A DNA stretch of 64,000 nucleotides, taken from contig NZ_CP060714.1 of NCBI RefSeq assembly GCF_014395975.1, positions 3,968,001 through 4,032,000 on the forward strand, written 5' to 3'. The DNA is from Diaphorobacter ruginosibacter. GTDB taxonomy: Bacteria > Pseudomonadota > Gammaproteobacteria > Burkholderiales > Burkholderiaceae_C. Position numbers and translations under genes: made by a program. The notes under the pieces are model-generated. The model did no database searches, was not told the origin of the DNA, and was given only the letters and a program-made list of their open reading frames with translations. This document shows, in pieces, positions 17,531-24,679 of the stretch; within the stretch, counting starts at the first letter, position 1, and every line of letters begins with the position of its first letter.

Positions 17531-18196
17531 ATGACCACAGCCCCCGCGTCGCCTGCAGATCACCCGCTCGCGGCCGCCATACGCCAGTGCAGGATCTGCG
17601 TCGAGCACCCCGACAAGGGGCGCCCGCTGGACCACGAACCGCGCCCGGTGCTCCAGGTCTCGCGCACGGCGCGCATCTGCATCGCAGGCCAGGCACCGGG
17701 CATCCGCGCGCACGAGAGCGGCATTCCGTTCTCCGACCCTTCGGGTGTTCGCCTGCGGCAATGGATGGGCATCGACGAGCCCACGTTCTATGACGCGAGC
17801 CGCATTGCCATCCTGCCGATGGGCTTCTGCTTTCCCGGCTTCGATGCGCATGGTGGCGACCTCCCGCCACGCCCCGAATGCGCGCGCACCTGGCAGACCA
17901 GGCTGATGGCCGAACTGCCCGATCTGCAACTGCTGCTGCTCGTGGGCGGCTACGCGCAGCGCTGGCACCTGAAGCGCATGCAGGCACCCCCGGAGCTCGC
18001 GCGGCTGGGCGTCAACGACACCGTCATGCACTGGCGCGAGATCCACGACAACCCGGCCCTCGTGCCGCGCTGCATCGTGCTGCCCCATCCCTCCTGGCGC
18101 AACAGCGGATGGCTGAATCGCAACCCATGGTTCGAGGCCGAGCTGCTGGCGGAGTTGCGGCGGGCGGTGCATGGATTGCTCCATGCACCCGCCTGA
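17531..18196 (+). CDS. Uracil-DNA glycosylase superfamily protein
   Basis: A 221-aa protein. A CRIC pair near residue 21, the loop ICIAGQAPGIRAHESGIPFSDPSGVRLRQWM (residues about 48-78) and the C-terminal LPHPSWRNSGWLNRNPWFE match the general plan of the COG1573 group of uracil-DNA glycosylase-like proteins, in which the first loop forms the catalytic water site and the second clamps DNA. Whether it really excises uracil is uncertain, because the first loop lacks the usual acidic residue of family 4 enzymes. It starts with ATG at 17531 without a clear ribosome-binding site and stands alone. Confidence 0.75.
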   Translation: MTTAPASPADHPLAAAIRQCRICVEHPDKGRPLDHEPRPVLQVSRTARICIAGQAPGIRAHESGIPFSDPSGVRLRQWMGIDEPTFYDASRIAILPMGFCFPGFDAHGGDLPPRPECARTWQTRLMAELPDLQLLLLVGGYAQRWHLKRMQAPPELARLGVNDTVMHWREIHDNPALVPRCIVLPHPSWRNSGWLNRNPWFEAELLAELRRAVHGLLHAPA

Positions 18197-18452
18197 ACCG
18201 CGACGACGCCCTGCAGATGCCAGGCAGGCGCCCCTCCCACCCCCTCTTGTCGTCGACGGTAAACCGGACCGTGAAATTCCCTGCATGCCCATGCCATTGC
18301 CATGCCATTTCCACGGCGTGCGCGTTACATTACGAACCGTGTGATCACTTGATCAAGGTTAACGTTTCGCGGAAGTCGTGGAAATGTGCCGACGGCACAT
18401 CGTGCAGGCATCGGTTCACGACAGCCTTTTCCAGCCAGCGGCTACCACCGAC

Positions 18453-19204
18453 ATGACTCTGTCCACGCGCCATCTGCAACAGCTCAACCAGGCCATCCTC
18501 ACGGTGCACGGGGCATCCAGCCTGCATGCGCTGGGGTCCCACCTGCTGCACGCCTTGCGGCTGGTGGTGCCGGGGACATCCGGGTGGCGGATTTCTCCGG
18601 GATTGCGGAGATCCGCGAATACACCGCTTACGATCCGGCGCGCGCGATCTCCACGGAAGTCCACGCCGCCGTGCACCGGCATCTTGCCGACAACCCGCTC
18701 TACCGCCGGCGCAATGCACAGGCCACCAGCATTTCCGATCTGCTGACGCGCCGCCAATGGGAACGGACCTCTCTGTATGGCGAGGCTTATTCGCAGGTCA
18801 ACCAGCAGGACGGGCTCGCGCTCGACATCGACCTGGGCCGCGGAGGCATGCTGACCCTCAATGTCACGCGCGCCTCGCGCGGGTATACCGCTGCGGAGCG
18901 CATGGGGATGACCCTGCTCGGGCCGCATGTGCAGGCGCAATGGCGACGCCTGTGCCTGCAGCAGCGCAGCAGCGCGGCGGCACAGCGCGCGCTCTCCGTC
19001 CATGACGCCGCCGACGTGCTGAGCGCGCGCGAACGTGAGGTGCTGCAATGGGTTGCCAACGGCAACACCAACGCGCAGATCGCCGCCCTGCTGGAGGTGA
19101 GTCCGGGCACCGTCAAGCGGCACCTGGAAAACATCTACCGCAAGCTGGGCGCGGTCAACCGGCAGGACGCCCTGTCACGCGTGCAAGCGGCCGCTGTCGC
19201 CTGA
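18453..19204 (+). pseudogene. LuxR-family transcriptional regulator, frameshifted
   Basis: The N-terminal part MTLSTRHLQQLNQAILTVHG to LRLVVPG lies in one frame and the rest, from DIRVADFSGIAEIREYTAYD to the stop, in the next. One extra G in the run at 18572-18575 restores a 250-aa protein. The C-terminus has a full LuxR helix-turn-helix (LSAREREVLQWVANGNTNAQIAALLEVSPGTVKRHLENIYRKLG). The N-terminal region resembles a GAF-like sensor and lacks a phosphorylation site. The downstream frame alone could still yield a DNA-binding fragment. The 3' end overlaps the convergent tauD gene by 30 bases. Confidence 0.8.
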
Positions 19205-20050
19205 CTGGCCACTACCGGCCCGATGGAACGGCCGGTCGCCCAGCACCGTCGCCCGGTGCATCACCCGCCGATGGGGCAGATAGTTCGCGCAGGCGTAGTG
19301 CTGCGTGATGCGGTTGTCCCAGAACGCCAGGTCGTGGCGCTTCCAGCGCCAGCGCACAACGAACTCCGGCCTGGCCATGTGGGCAAACAACTGGCGCAGT
19401 ACGGCATCGCTCTCCGACGCACCCAGCTCGACGATGCGTGTCGTGAACCCCTCATTCACGAACAGCGCCTGCCGTCCCGTTTCCGGATGCGTGCGCACCA
19501 CCGGGTGCAGCACGGGGCGATGCCTGTCGCGCGCGGCCTCCCATCGCACGCGCTCCTCGGGCGTGCGCGCGAAGCGCCATGCCGGGAATGACTTGAGAAA
19601 GTCGTGTTCGGCATGCAGGCCTTCGAGCATGTGGCGATACGGCGCGGAGAGCGCTTCGTAGGCTGCGCTGCTGCTGGCCCATAGCGTGTCGCCGCCCGCC
19701 GGGGGAAGCTGCTGCGCGGACAGGATCGCGGCCTGCGCCGGCGTCTCGGTGAACGTGATGTCGGTGTGCCAGTTGTCGTTATCCGGCGGGTTGTCGTCGT
19801 CGGTATCGAGCACGATGATCTCGGGCACCTCGGGGACATTGCGGTAGACCGGATGGATGTGCAGCGCGCCAAACCGCGCGGCAAGATCCCGCTGCTGCCC
19901 GGGCGTGATGGGCTGGTTCTCGAAGAACAGCACCTGGTGCCTGAGCAGCGCGGCATGCAGGGCCGATTGCTGCGGGTCGGTGATGGGGCGGGTGAGGTCG
20001 ATGCCGTGGATCAGGGCTCCGAGGGCCGGGCCGAGGGTCTGGATTTCCAT
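19175..20050 (-). CDS. tauD: TauD/TfdA-family 2-oxoglutarate dioxygenase (taurine dioxygenase)
   Basis: A 291-aa Fe(II)/2-oxoglutarate enzyme that releases sulfite from taurine or a related sulfonate. The iron ligands are visible as H95-x-D97 in NDNWHTDITF and H251 in WDNRITQHYA. The arginines following H251 (R261, R262 and R266) are candidates for binding 2-oxoglutarate. The length and the opening text LGPALGALIHGIDLTRPITD are typical. It is divergent from tauABC with a perfect palindrome between, so one regulator may control both arms. The alternative is another sulfonate or alkyl-sulfate dioxygenase, but the neighbours favour taurine. Confidence 0.88.
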   Translation of the reverse strand: MEIQTLGPALGALIHGIDLTRPITDPQQSALHAALLRHQVLFFENQPITPGQQRDLAARFGALHIHPVYRNVPEVPEIIVLDTDDDNPPDNDNWHTDITFTETPAQAAILSAQQLPPAGGDTLWASSSAAYEALSAPYRHMLEGLHAEHDFLKSFPAWRFARTPEERVRWEAARDRHRPVLHPVVRTHPETGRQALFVNEGFTTRIVELGASESDAVLRQLFAHMARPEFVVRWRWKRHDLAFWDNRITQHYACANYLPHRRVMHRATVLGDRPFHRAGSGQSGDSGRLHA

Positions 20051-20123
20051 CTTCTGGTGTGTTCATTGCAATGCGGACAGGCCTCCGAGTGTGCTGTGCG
20101 GCGCCATCGGTTGCTGCATGTTT

Positions 20124-20143
20124 TTCGCATGTGCACATGCGAA
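20124..20143. promoter_or_regulatory. Perfect 20-bp palindrome between tauD and tauABC
   Basis: TTCGCATGTG (20124-20133) is followed directly by its exact reverse complement CACATGCGAA (20134-20143). A further CATGCGAA half-site occurs at 20151-20158, giving three half-sites in 35 bases. It is placed centrally between the divergent tauD and tauA genes, so it is a strong candidate operator. The regulator is not in the immediate neighbourhood unless it is the broken LuxR gene. Confidence 0.65.
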
Positions 20144-20213
20144 TTCCGCGCATGCGAACACGGGCATTCTTTCTAGACTTGCCCTCATTCCAATGACTTG
20201 AACACCACGCTCC

Positions 20214-21254
20214 ATGACCGCTCCCTCCTTCAGCCGTATGCGCCGCCATCTCTTTGCCGCACTCCTTTTCGCGGGCTCGCTCACGGGCGCTTGCGTCGTA
20301 CACGCCGCCGGGCCCAAGGAAGTCGTCATCGGCTACCAGGACATGGTTCTGCCGTGGCGCCATGCGCAGGAGACGCAGGCCGTCGAGAAAGCCACGGGCT
20401 ACAAGATCACCTACCGCAAGCTCGCCAGCGGAGCGGAAGTCACGCGTGCGCTGGCGAGCGGCGCCATCCAGATCGGCGAGGCTGGTTCATCCCCGTTTGC
20501 CGCCGCACTGTCTCAGGGCGTGCCGATACAGATCTTCTGGATCGCCGACAACATCAACAATGCCGAGGCCCTCGTGGCCCGCAGGGGCAGCCAGGTGAAG
20601 ACACTGGCAGACCTGAAGGGCCGGAAGATCGGTATCCCCCATGTATCCACCAGCCACTTCCATGCCCTGGTGGCGCTTCAGGCCGCGGGGCTCAACGCCA
20701 AGGACGTGAAGATCCTCAACCTGCGTCCGCCGGAAATCCTGGCGGCCTGGGAGCGGGGCGACATCGATGCCGCCTTCGTCTGGGACCCGGTGCTCGCAAA
20801 GATCAAGCAGAGCGGCGACGTTCTCACCACCTCGGGCCAGATCGCCGCGCAGACCGGCAAGGCCACGTTCGATGCGCTCGCCGTGCGCACCGATTTCGCG
20901 AGGGACCATGACGCATTTCTGCAGCAATTCGTGAAGGTGCTCGATGCCAGCGACCGTCGCTACAGCAGCAACCCCGGCGCATGGACGGCCGACTCCGCCG
21001 AGGTCAAGGCGGTCGCCAAATGGTCCGGCGCGGAACCCTCCAGCGTTCCGGACAGCCTGAAGCTCTATGCCTTCGTGCCCGCATCCGAACAGGCAGGCCC
21101 GCAATGGCTCGGCGGCGGCAAGAACTCGGTCGTGGCCCGGTCGCTAGAGGCCACGGCGCAGTTCCTGCAGTCGCAGGGCTCCGTGCAGCAGGTGCTTGCG
21201 GACTATTCCGTCGGCGTGAACGACACATGGGTGCGCCGTGCCGCCCAGCCATGA
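20214..21254 (+). CDS. tauA: Taurine/sulfonate ABC transporter substrate-binding protein
   Basis: A 346-aa periplasmic binding protein of the NMT1/TauA type. The signal peptide (RMRRHLFAALLFAGSLTGACVVHAA) is cut near residue 32. The mature part has KEVVIGYQDMVLPWRHAQETQAVEKATGYKITYRKLASGAEVTRALASGAIQIGEAGSSPFAAAL, the taurine-binding-protein pattern, and GDIDAAFVWDPVLAKI. It captures sulfonates for TauBC. The stop overlaps the tauB start by 17 bases. Confidence 0.9.
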   Translation: MTAPSFSRMRRHLFAALLFAGSLTGACVVHAAGPKEVVIGYQDMVLPWRHAQETQAVEKATGYKITYRKLASGAEVTRALASGAIQIGEAGSSPFAAALSQGVPIQIFWIADNINNAEALVARRGSQVKTLADLKGRKIGIPHVSTSHFHALVALQAAGLNAKDVKILNLRPPEILAAWERGDIDAAFVWDPVLAKIKQSGDVLTTSGQIAAQTGKATFDALAVRTDFARDHDAFLQQFVKVLDASDRRYSSNPGAWTADSAEVKAVAKWSGAEPSSVPDSLKLYAFVPASEQAGPQWLGGGKNSVVARSLEATAQFLQSQGSVQQVLADYSVGVNDTWVRRAAQP

Positions 21255-22074
21255 TGAACTGAAGAACGGCCAGGAGGTTCGTGGCCTGGAAGTTCGTGAC
21301 CTGTCGGTGCGCTACGAGGGCGCGCCGGCCGATGACCGCACCGCCCTCGCCCTGCACGATGTGCACCTGAAGATCGAGCGCGGTGAATTCGTCGTCGCGG
21401 TCGGTGCATCGGGTTGCGGCAAGACCACGCTGCTCAACTGCATCGCGGGCTTCACCTCGCCTTCGGCGGGCAGCATCCGGTGGAATGGCAAGGCCGTCGT
21501 GGATGCGAGCGCAGAGCGCGGCGTGGTGTTCCAGAAACATGCGCTGCTGCCCTGGCTCAACGTAATCGACAACGTGGCCCTGGGCCTGCGGCTGCGCGGC
21601 GTGCCGCGCGAAGAGCGCATGCGCCTGGCGCGCGAGCAGCTCTTGCATGTGGGCCTGGCCGATCGGGCCAGGGCCTTCCCGTGGCAGCTCTCGGGCGGCA
21701 TGCAGCAGCGCGTGGGCATTGCGCGGGCGCTCGCCAACAACGCCGACCTGCTGCTCATGGACGAGCCCATGGGCGCGCTCGACGTGTTCACGCGCGAGGC
21801 GCTTCAGGAACTGATCCTCAGGCTGTGGGCCCATGAGCAGCGCACCGTCTTCTTCATCACGCACGATGTCGAGGAAGCCCTGTTCCTCGCCTCGCGCATC
21901 ATCGTCATGAGCCCGAGGCCCGGGCGCATCACCGACAGCCTGCCCGTCGATTTCGGTCGCCGCCATCTCGCGGGGATGCCCGCGCGCGAGGTCAAGTCGC
22001 TGCCCGAATTCATCGCCATGCGCGAGCATCTCATGCGCGCCATCACCGAAGCGTCCTTGCCCGCCACGGCCTGA
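21238..22074 (+). CDS. tauB: Taurine/sulfonate ABC transporter ATP-binding protein
   Basis: A 278-aa ATPase. Walker A is GASGCGKT (residues 56-63), the signature is LSGGMQQ (151-157), Walker B is LLLMDE (171-176), and the switch His is in FFITHDVEEALFLA. It energises uptake with TauA and TauC. The GTG start at 21238 lies inside the end of tauA; no ATG is available in frame before the conserved domain. The C-terminal GRRHLAGMPAREVKSLPEF is typical of TauB/SsuB-type ATPases. Confidence 0.92.
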   Translation: MPPSHDELKNGQEVRGLEVRDLSVRYEGAPADDRTALALHDVHLKIERGEFVVAVGASGCGKTTLLNCIAGFTSPSAGSIRWNGKAVVDASAERGVVFQKHALLPWLNVIDNVALGLRLRGVPREERMRLAREQLLHVGLADRARAFPWQLSGGMQQRVGIARALANNADLLLMDEPMGALDVFTREALQELILRLWAHEQRTVFFITHDVEEALFLASRIIVMSPRPGRITDSLPVDFGRRHLAGMPAREVKSLPEFIAMREHLMRAITEASLPATA

Positions 22075-22091
22075 GACCACAAGCACCGCCC

Positions 22092-23033
22092 ATGACCGTA
22101 GACCTGACTGCACACCTGACGGCGACCACGACGACCCCAGCGACCGCCCCCACCACCTCTGCCGGTCCACGCCCGCCCTCGCGCGGGACGGAGGTCGGCA
22201 ACCCGACGGACCTGCATCACCCGTCCCGCCACAAGGCACTTCCCGCCGTTGCACCGTATCGCAGCTTGCGCCCCCGCCCTGTGCGCTGGTGGAGCCTGGT
22301 GTTCGTGGCCGCGTGGCTCGCGCTGTGGTGGCTGGCGACGGAGCAGCGCTGGGTGGCCCCCCTGTTCCTGCCGCCCCCCGAAGCCGTTCTCAAGGCCTTC
22401 GGTCAGGCCGTCCGGGGGGACCAGGGCGGCGACCCGCTGTGGGTGCATGCGCAGTGGAGCAGCCTGCGTGTGTTCGGTGCCTTCATCCTCGCGGTCCTCA
22501 CGGCCGTGCCCGTGGGCATTGCCATGGGTGTCAATCGCTGGGCCCAGGCACTGCTCGATCCATTGCTGGAGTTCTACCGCCCATTGCCGCCCTTGGCCTA
22601 TCTCCCGTTGATCGTGATCTGGCTGGGGATCGACGAGGCCTCGAAATGGCTGCTGATCTACCTGGCCTGCTTCGCACCCATCGCCCTCGCGGCGCGCTCG
22701 GGCACGCACAACGCCACCGCGGAACAGATCAACGCACTGCGCTCGCTGGGCGCAACGCACTGGCAGATGCTGCGCTACGTGATCATTCCCGCCGCGTTAC
22801 CCGACATCCTCGTAGGCCTGCGCATCGCCATGGGCTTTGCCTGGACCACCCTGGTCGCGGCCGAAATGGTGGCCGCCACGCAAGGCCTGGGCCAGATGGT
22901 GCTCAATGCCTCCAACTTCCTGCGCACCGATATCGTGGTGATGGGCATCTTCGTGATCGGCACGATCGCCCTGGTGCTGGACGCCTTGCTGCGCAGGCTG
23001 GAGCAGTGGCTCCTGCCGTGGCATGGGCGCTAG
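22092..23033 (+). CDS. tauC: Taurine/sulfonate ABC transporter permease
   Basis: A 313-aa inner-membrane permease with about six helices. The binding-protein-dependent transport signature is in INALRSLGATHWQMLRYVIIPAALPDILVGLRIAMGFAWTTLVAAE, where the EAA-type loop contacts TauB. The N-terminal 55 residues before the first helix are Thr/Pro-rich and longer than in E. coli TauC (about 275 aa); a later start is possible but no better ATG is seen. It follows tauB by 17 bases, and the next gene starts inside its last codons. Confidence 0.9.
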   Translation: MTVDLTAHLTATTTTPATAPTTSAGPRPPSRGTEVGNPTDLHHPSRHKALPAVAPYRSLRPRPVRWWSLVFVAAWLALWWLATEQRWVAPLFLPPPEAVLKAFGQAVRGDQGGDPLWVHAQWSSLRVFGAFILAVLTAVPVGIAMGVNRWAQALLDPLLEFYRPLPPLAYLPLIVIWLGIDEASKWLLIYLACFAPIALAARSGTHNATAEQINALRSLGATHWQMLRYVIIPAALPDILVGLRIAMGFAWTTLVAAEMVAATQGLGQMVLNASNFLRTDIVVMGIFVIGTIALVLDALLRRLEQWLLPWHGR

Positions 23034-23865
23034 AGAGCCTCTGCACGAATCGATCGACGCCTGCGCGCCAGATAGGCCATGGCCGCGGCAATGCCCGCCC
23101 ACGACCAAGGCGGGCGGCTGGAATCCGCTTGCCTCGCCACAGAATGGCTGGTGGTGGAACCCGAACGAGTCCGGCATGGGCATCGGCTGGGAGATGCATG
23201 ACATGCGTTTCTTTTGCGCCGTGTTCATGTACGACCGCAGCGGCCAGCCCATCTGGTACAGCAGCGGCGGCGAGGCCAGCGCCTGGCTTCCCGACGGGCA
23301 GCGCATGGACGTGCTGCGCACGGCCACCGCATCCTACCTGTCGGAGTCCGAAGGCGGCACGCCATTCGACGGCGCCTTCCGCCCCGTGGCCCGCACGAAT
23401 GACCAGGTGAGCTACTTCAACCTGGAGGCAGACTCGGGCACCCAGGGCAGCCTGCGCTGGATCGCGCCCGAGCAACCGCTTGCGCGCTTCGAGTTCGCGG
23501 GCCCAGGCACCATCGCGCAAGGCCCCGCCGCGGACGCACCTGAATCGGGCTGGTGGTGGGACGCCCAGCAGCCGGGGTGGGGCTGCTTCATCGAATTCCA
23601 GGGTGCCCTCGCCTATATGGCCATCTTCACCTACGCACCCAACGGGCGGCCCGAATGGTATTCCGGCACCGGGCGGATCGAAGCGGGCCGCCTGGCCATC
23701 CCGCTCGGGCGCTATGTCGGAGGCCGCTCGCTGAACGGCCCGGGCAGGGCCGTCACGCTGGACCGGGCCATGGGCACCTTTTCCATGCAGTTCTCGAACC
23801 GCCGGGAAGGCACCTATCGATTCCCCGGCGGAGCGACGGGACGGTTGGTTCGATTCGCGTTCTAG
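23023..23865 (+). CDS. Protein with two Trp-rich beta repeats, function unknown
   Basis: A 280-aa protein with two clear internal repeats. The first is NGWWWNPNESGMGIGWE with FMYDRSGQPIWYSSGG, and the second is SGWWWDAQQPGWGCFIEF with FTYAPNGRPEWYSGTG. Repeats of this kind (WWWNP, G-x-G, then P-x-WY) occur in many Burkholderiales envelope proteins of unknown function. Here no signal peptide is seen: the ATG at 23023 lies inside the last codons of tauC and the first 35 residues are not hydrophobic. Either the protein is cytoplasmic or its original 5' end was lost or replaced. Confidence 0.65.
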   Translation: MGAREPLHESIDACAPDRPWPRQCPPTTKAGGWNPLASPQNGWWWNPNESGMGIGWEMHDMRFFCAVFMYDRSGQPIWYSSGGEASAWLPDGQRMDVLRTATASYLSESEGGTPFDGAFRPVARTNDQVSYFNLEADSGTQGSLRWIAPEQPLARFEFAGPGTIAQGPAADAPESGWWWDAQQPGWGCFIEFQGALAYMAIFTYAPNGRPEWYSGTGRIEAGRLAIPLGRYVGGRSLNGPGRAVTLDRAMGTFSMQFSNRREGTYRFPGGATGRLVRFAF

Positions 23866-23961
23866 CGTTCTGGATTCGCGTTCTGCTTTCTGGTGTGGCA
23901 CGGCGGCAACCATCGCTGCTTACAATGATTTCGCCAACCATCCATTCAGCGAGGATCCATC

Positions 23962-24624
23962 GTGAGCGAATACCCAGCCGACATCTATACCGAACCGGAA
24001 CCCAGCACCGATACGCTGGGCAACCTGGGGCCTCTGAGCGGCATGGCAGGCATCTGGACGGGCACGCGAGGCCTCGATGTGAACCCCAAGGCGGATGGCC
24101 CGGAGAAGCAGGCCTTCATCGAGCACATGCAGCTGCATCCCATCGATGCCCAGACCAACGGGCCGCAGCTCTTCTACGGTTTGCGCTACCACACGCAGAT
24201 CTTCAAGCCGGATGATCCGGAGACCTTCCACGACCAGGTGGGCTACTGGCTGTGGGAGCCTGCCACCGGCACCATCATCCAGACACTGACCATCCCCCGC
24301 GGCCAGACCGCGATGGCGGTGGGCAAGGCTGCGGCCGATGCCACCAGCTTCACGCTGGAGGCCGTGCGCGGCTCGCTCACCAACGGCATCTCGTCCAATC
24401 CATTCCTCGAATATGCCTTCAGGACGGAGAGCTACCGCGTCACCGTGACCAAGCATGCCGACGGAACCTGGTCCTACGACCAGACCACGACGCTCGTCAC
24501 CCCGGACCGCAAGGAGCCGTTCCCCCACACCGACCGCAACACGCTGCGCAAGATCGGTGAGTGCACGCTGAACCCCACGGCGCTGGCGGCCCTCAAGCAA
24601 GCGGCGGGCAGCACACAGGCATGA
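23962..24624 (+). CDS. Nitrobindin-like heme-binding beta-barrel protein
   Basis: A 220-aa protein of the FABP-like/nitrobindin group. LGPLSGMAGIWTGTRGLDVNP near the N-terminus is the barrel-opening motif (GxWxGxG variant). FYGLRYHTQIFKPDDPETFHDQVGYWLWEPATGTIIQTLTIPRGQT and FRTESYRVTVTKHADGTWSYDQTT continue the alternating beta pattern. Relatives bind heme or small hydrophobic ligands, but the ligand here is unknown. The GTG start at 23962 follows AGGAT. It is convergent with the siderophore receptor gene; the 55-base junction contains a perfect 16-base palindrome (24633-24648). Confidence 0.78.
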   Translation: MSEYPADIYTEPEPSTDTLGNLGPLSGMAGIWTGTRGLDVNPKADGPEKQAFIEHMQLHPIDAQTNGPQLFYGLRYHTQIFKPDDPETFHDQVGYWLWEPATGTIIQTLTIPRGQTAMAVGKAAADATSFTLEAVRGSLTNGISSNPFLEYAFRTESYRVTVTKHADGTWSYDQTTTLVTPDRKEPFPHTDRNTLRKIGECTLNPTALAALKQAAGSTQA

Positions 24625-24679
24625 CGACCTGACGGCACGGCCGTGCCGCCGATACCATCATGCCGATGGCGGCACGCCT

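Noticed and set aside
18281..18312. Repeated ATGCC units before the LuxR-type gene
   Set aside because: Short and imperfect; no clear structural or regulatory meaning.
24633..24648. 16-base palindrome between the nitrobindin-like and receptor genes as an operator
   Set aside because: It lies at the 3' ends of two convergent genes, where an operator is not expected; at most it is a weak terminator stem without a U tract.
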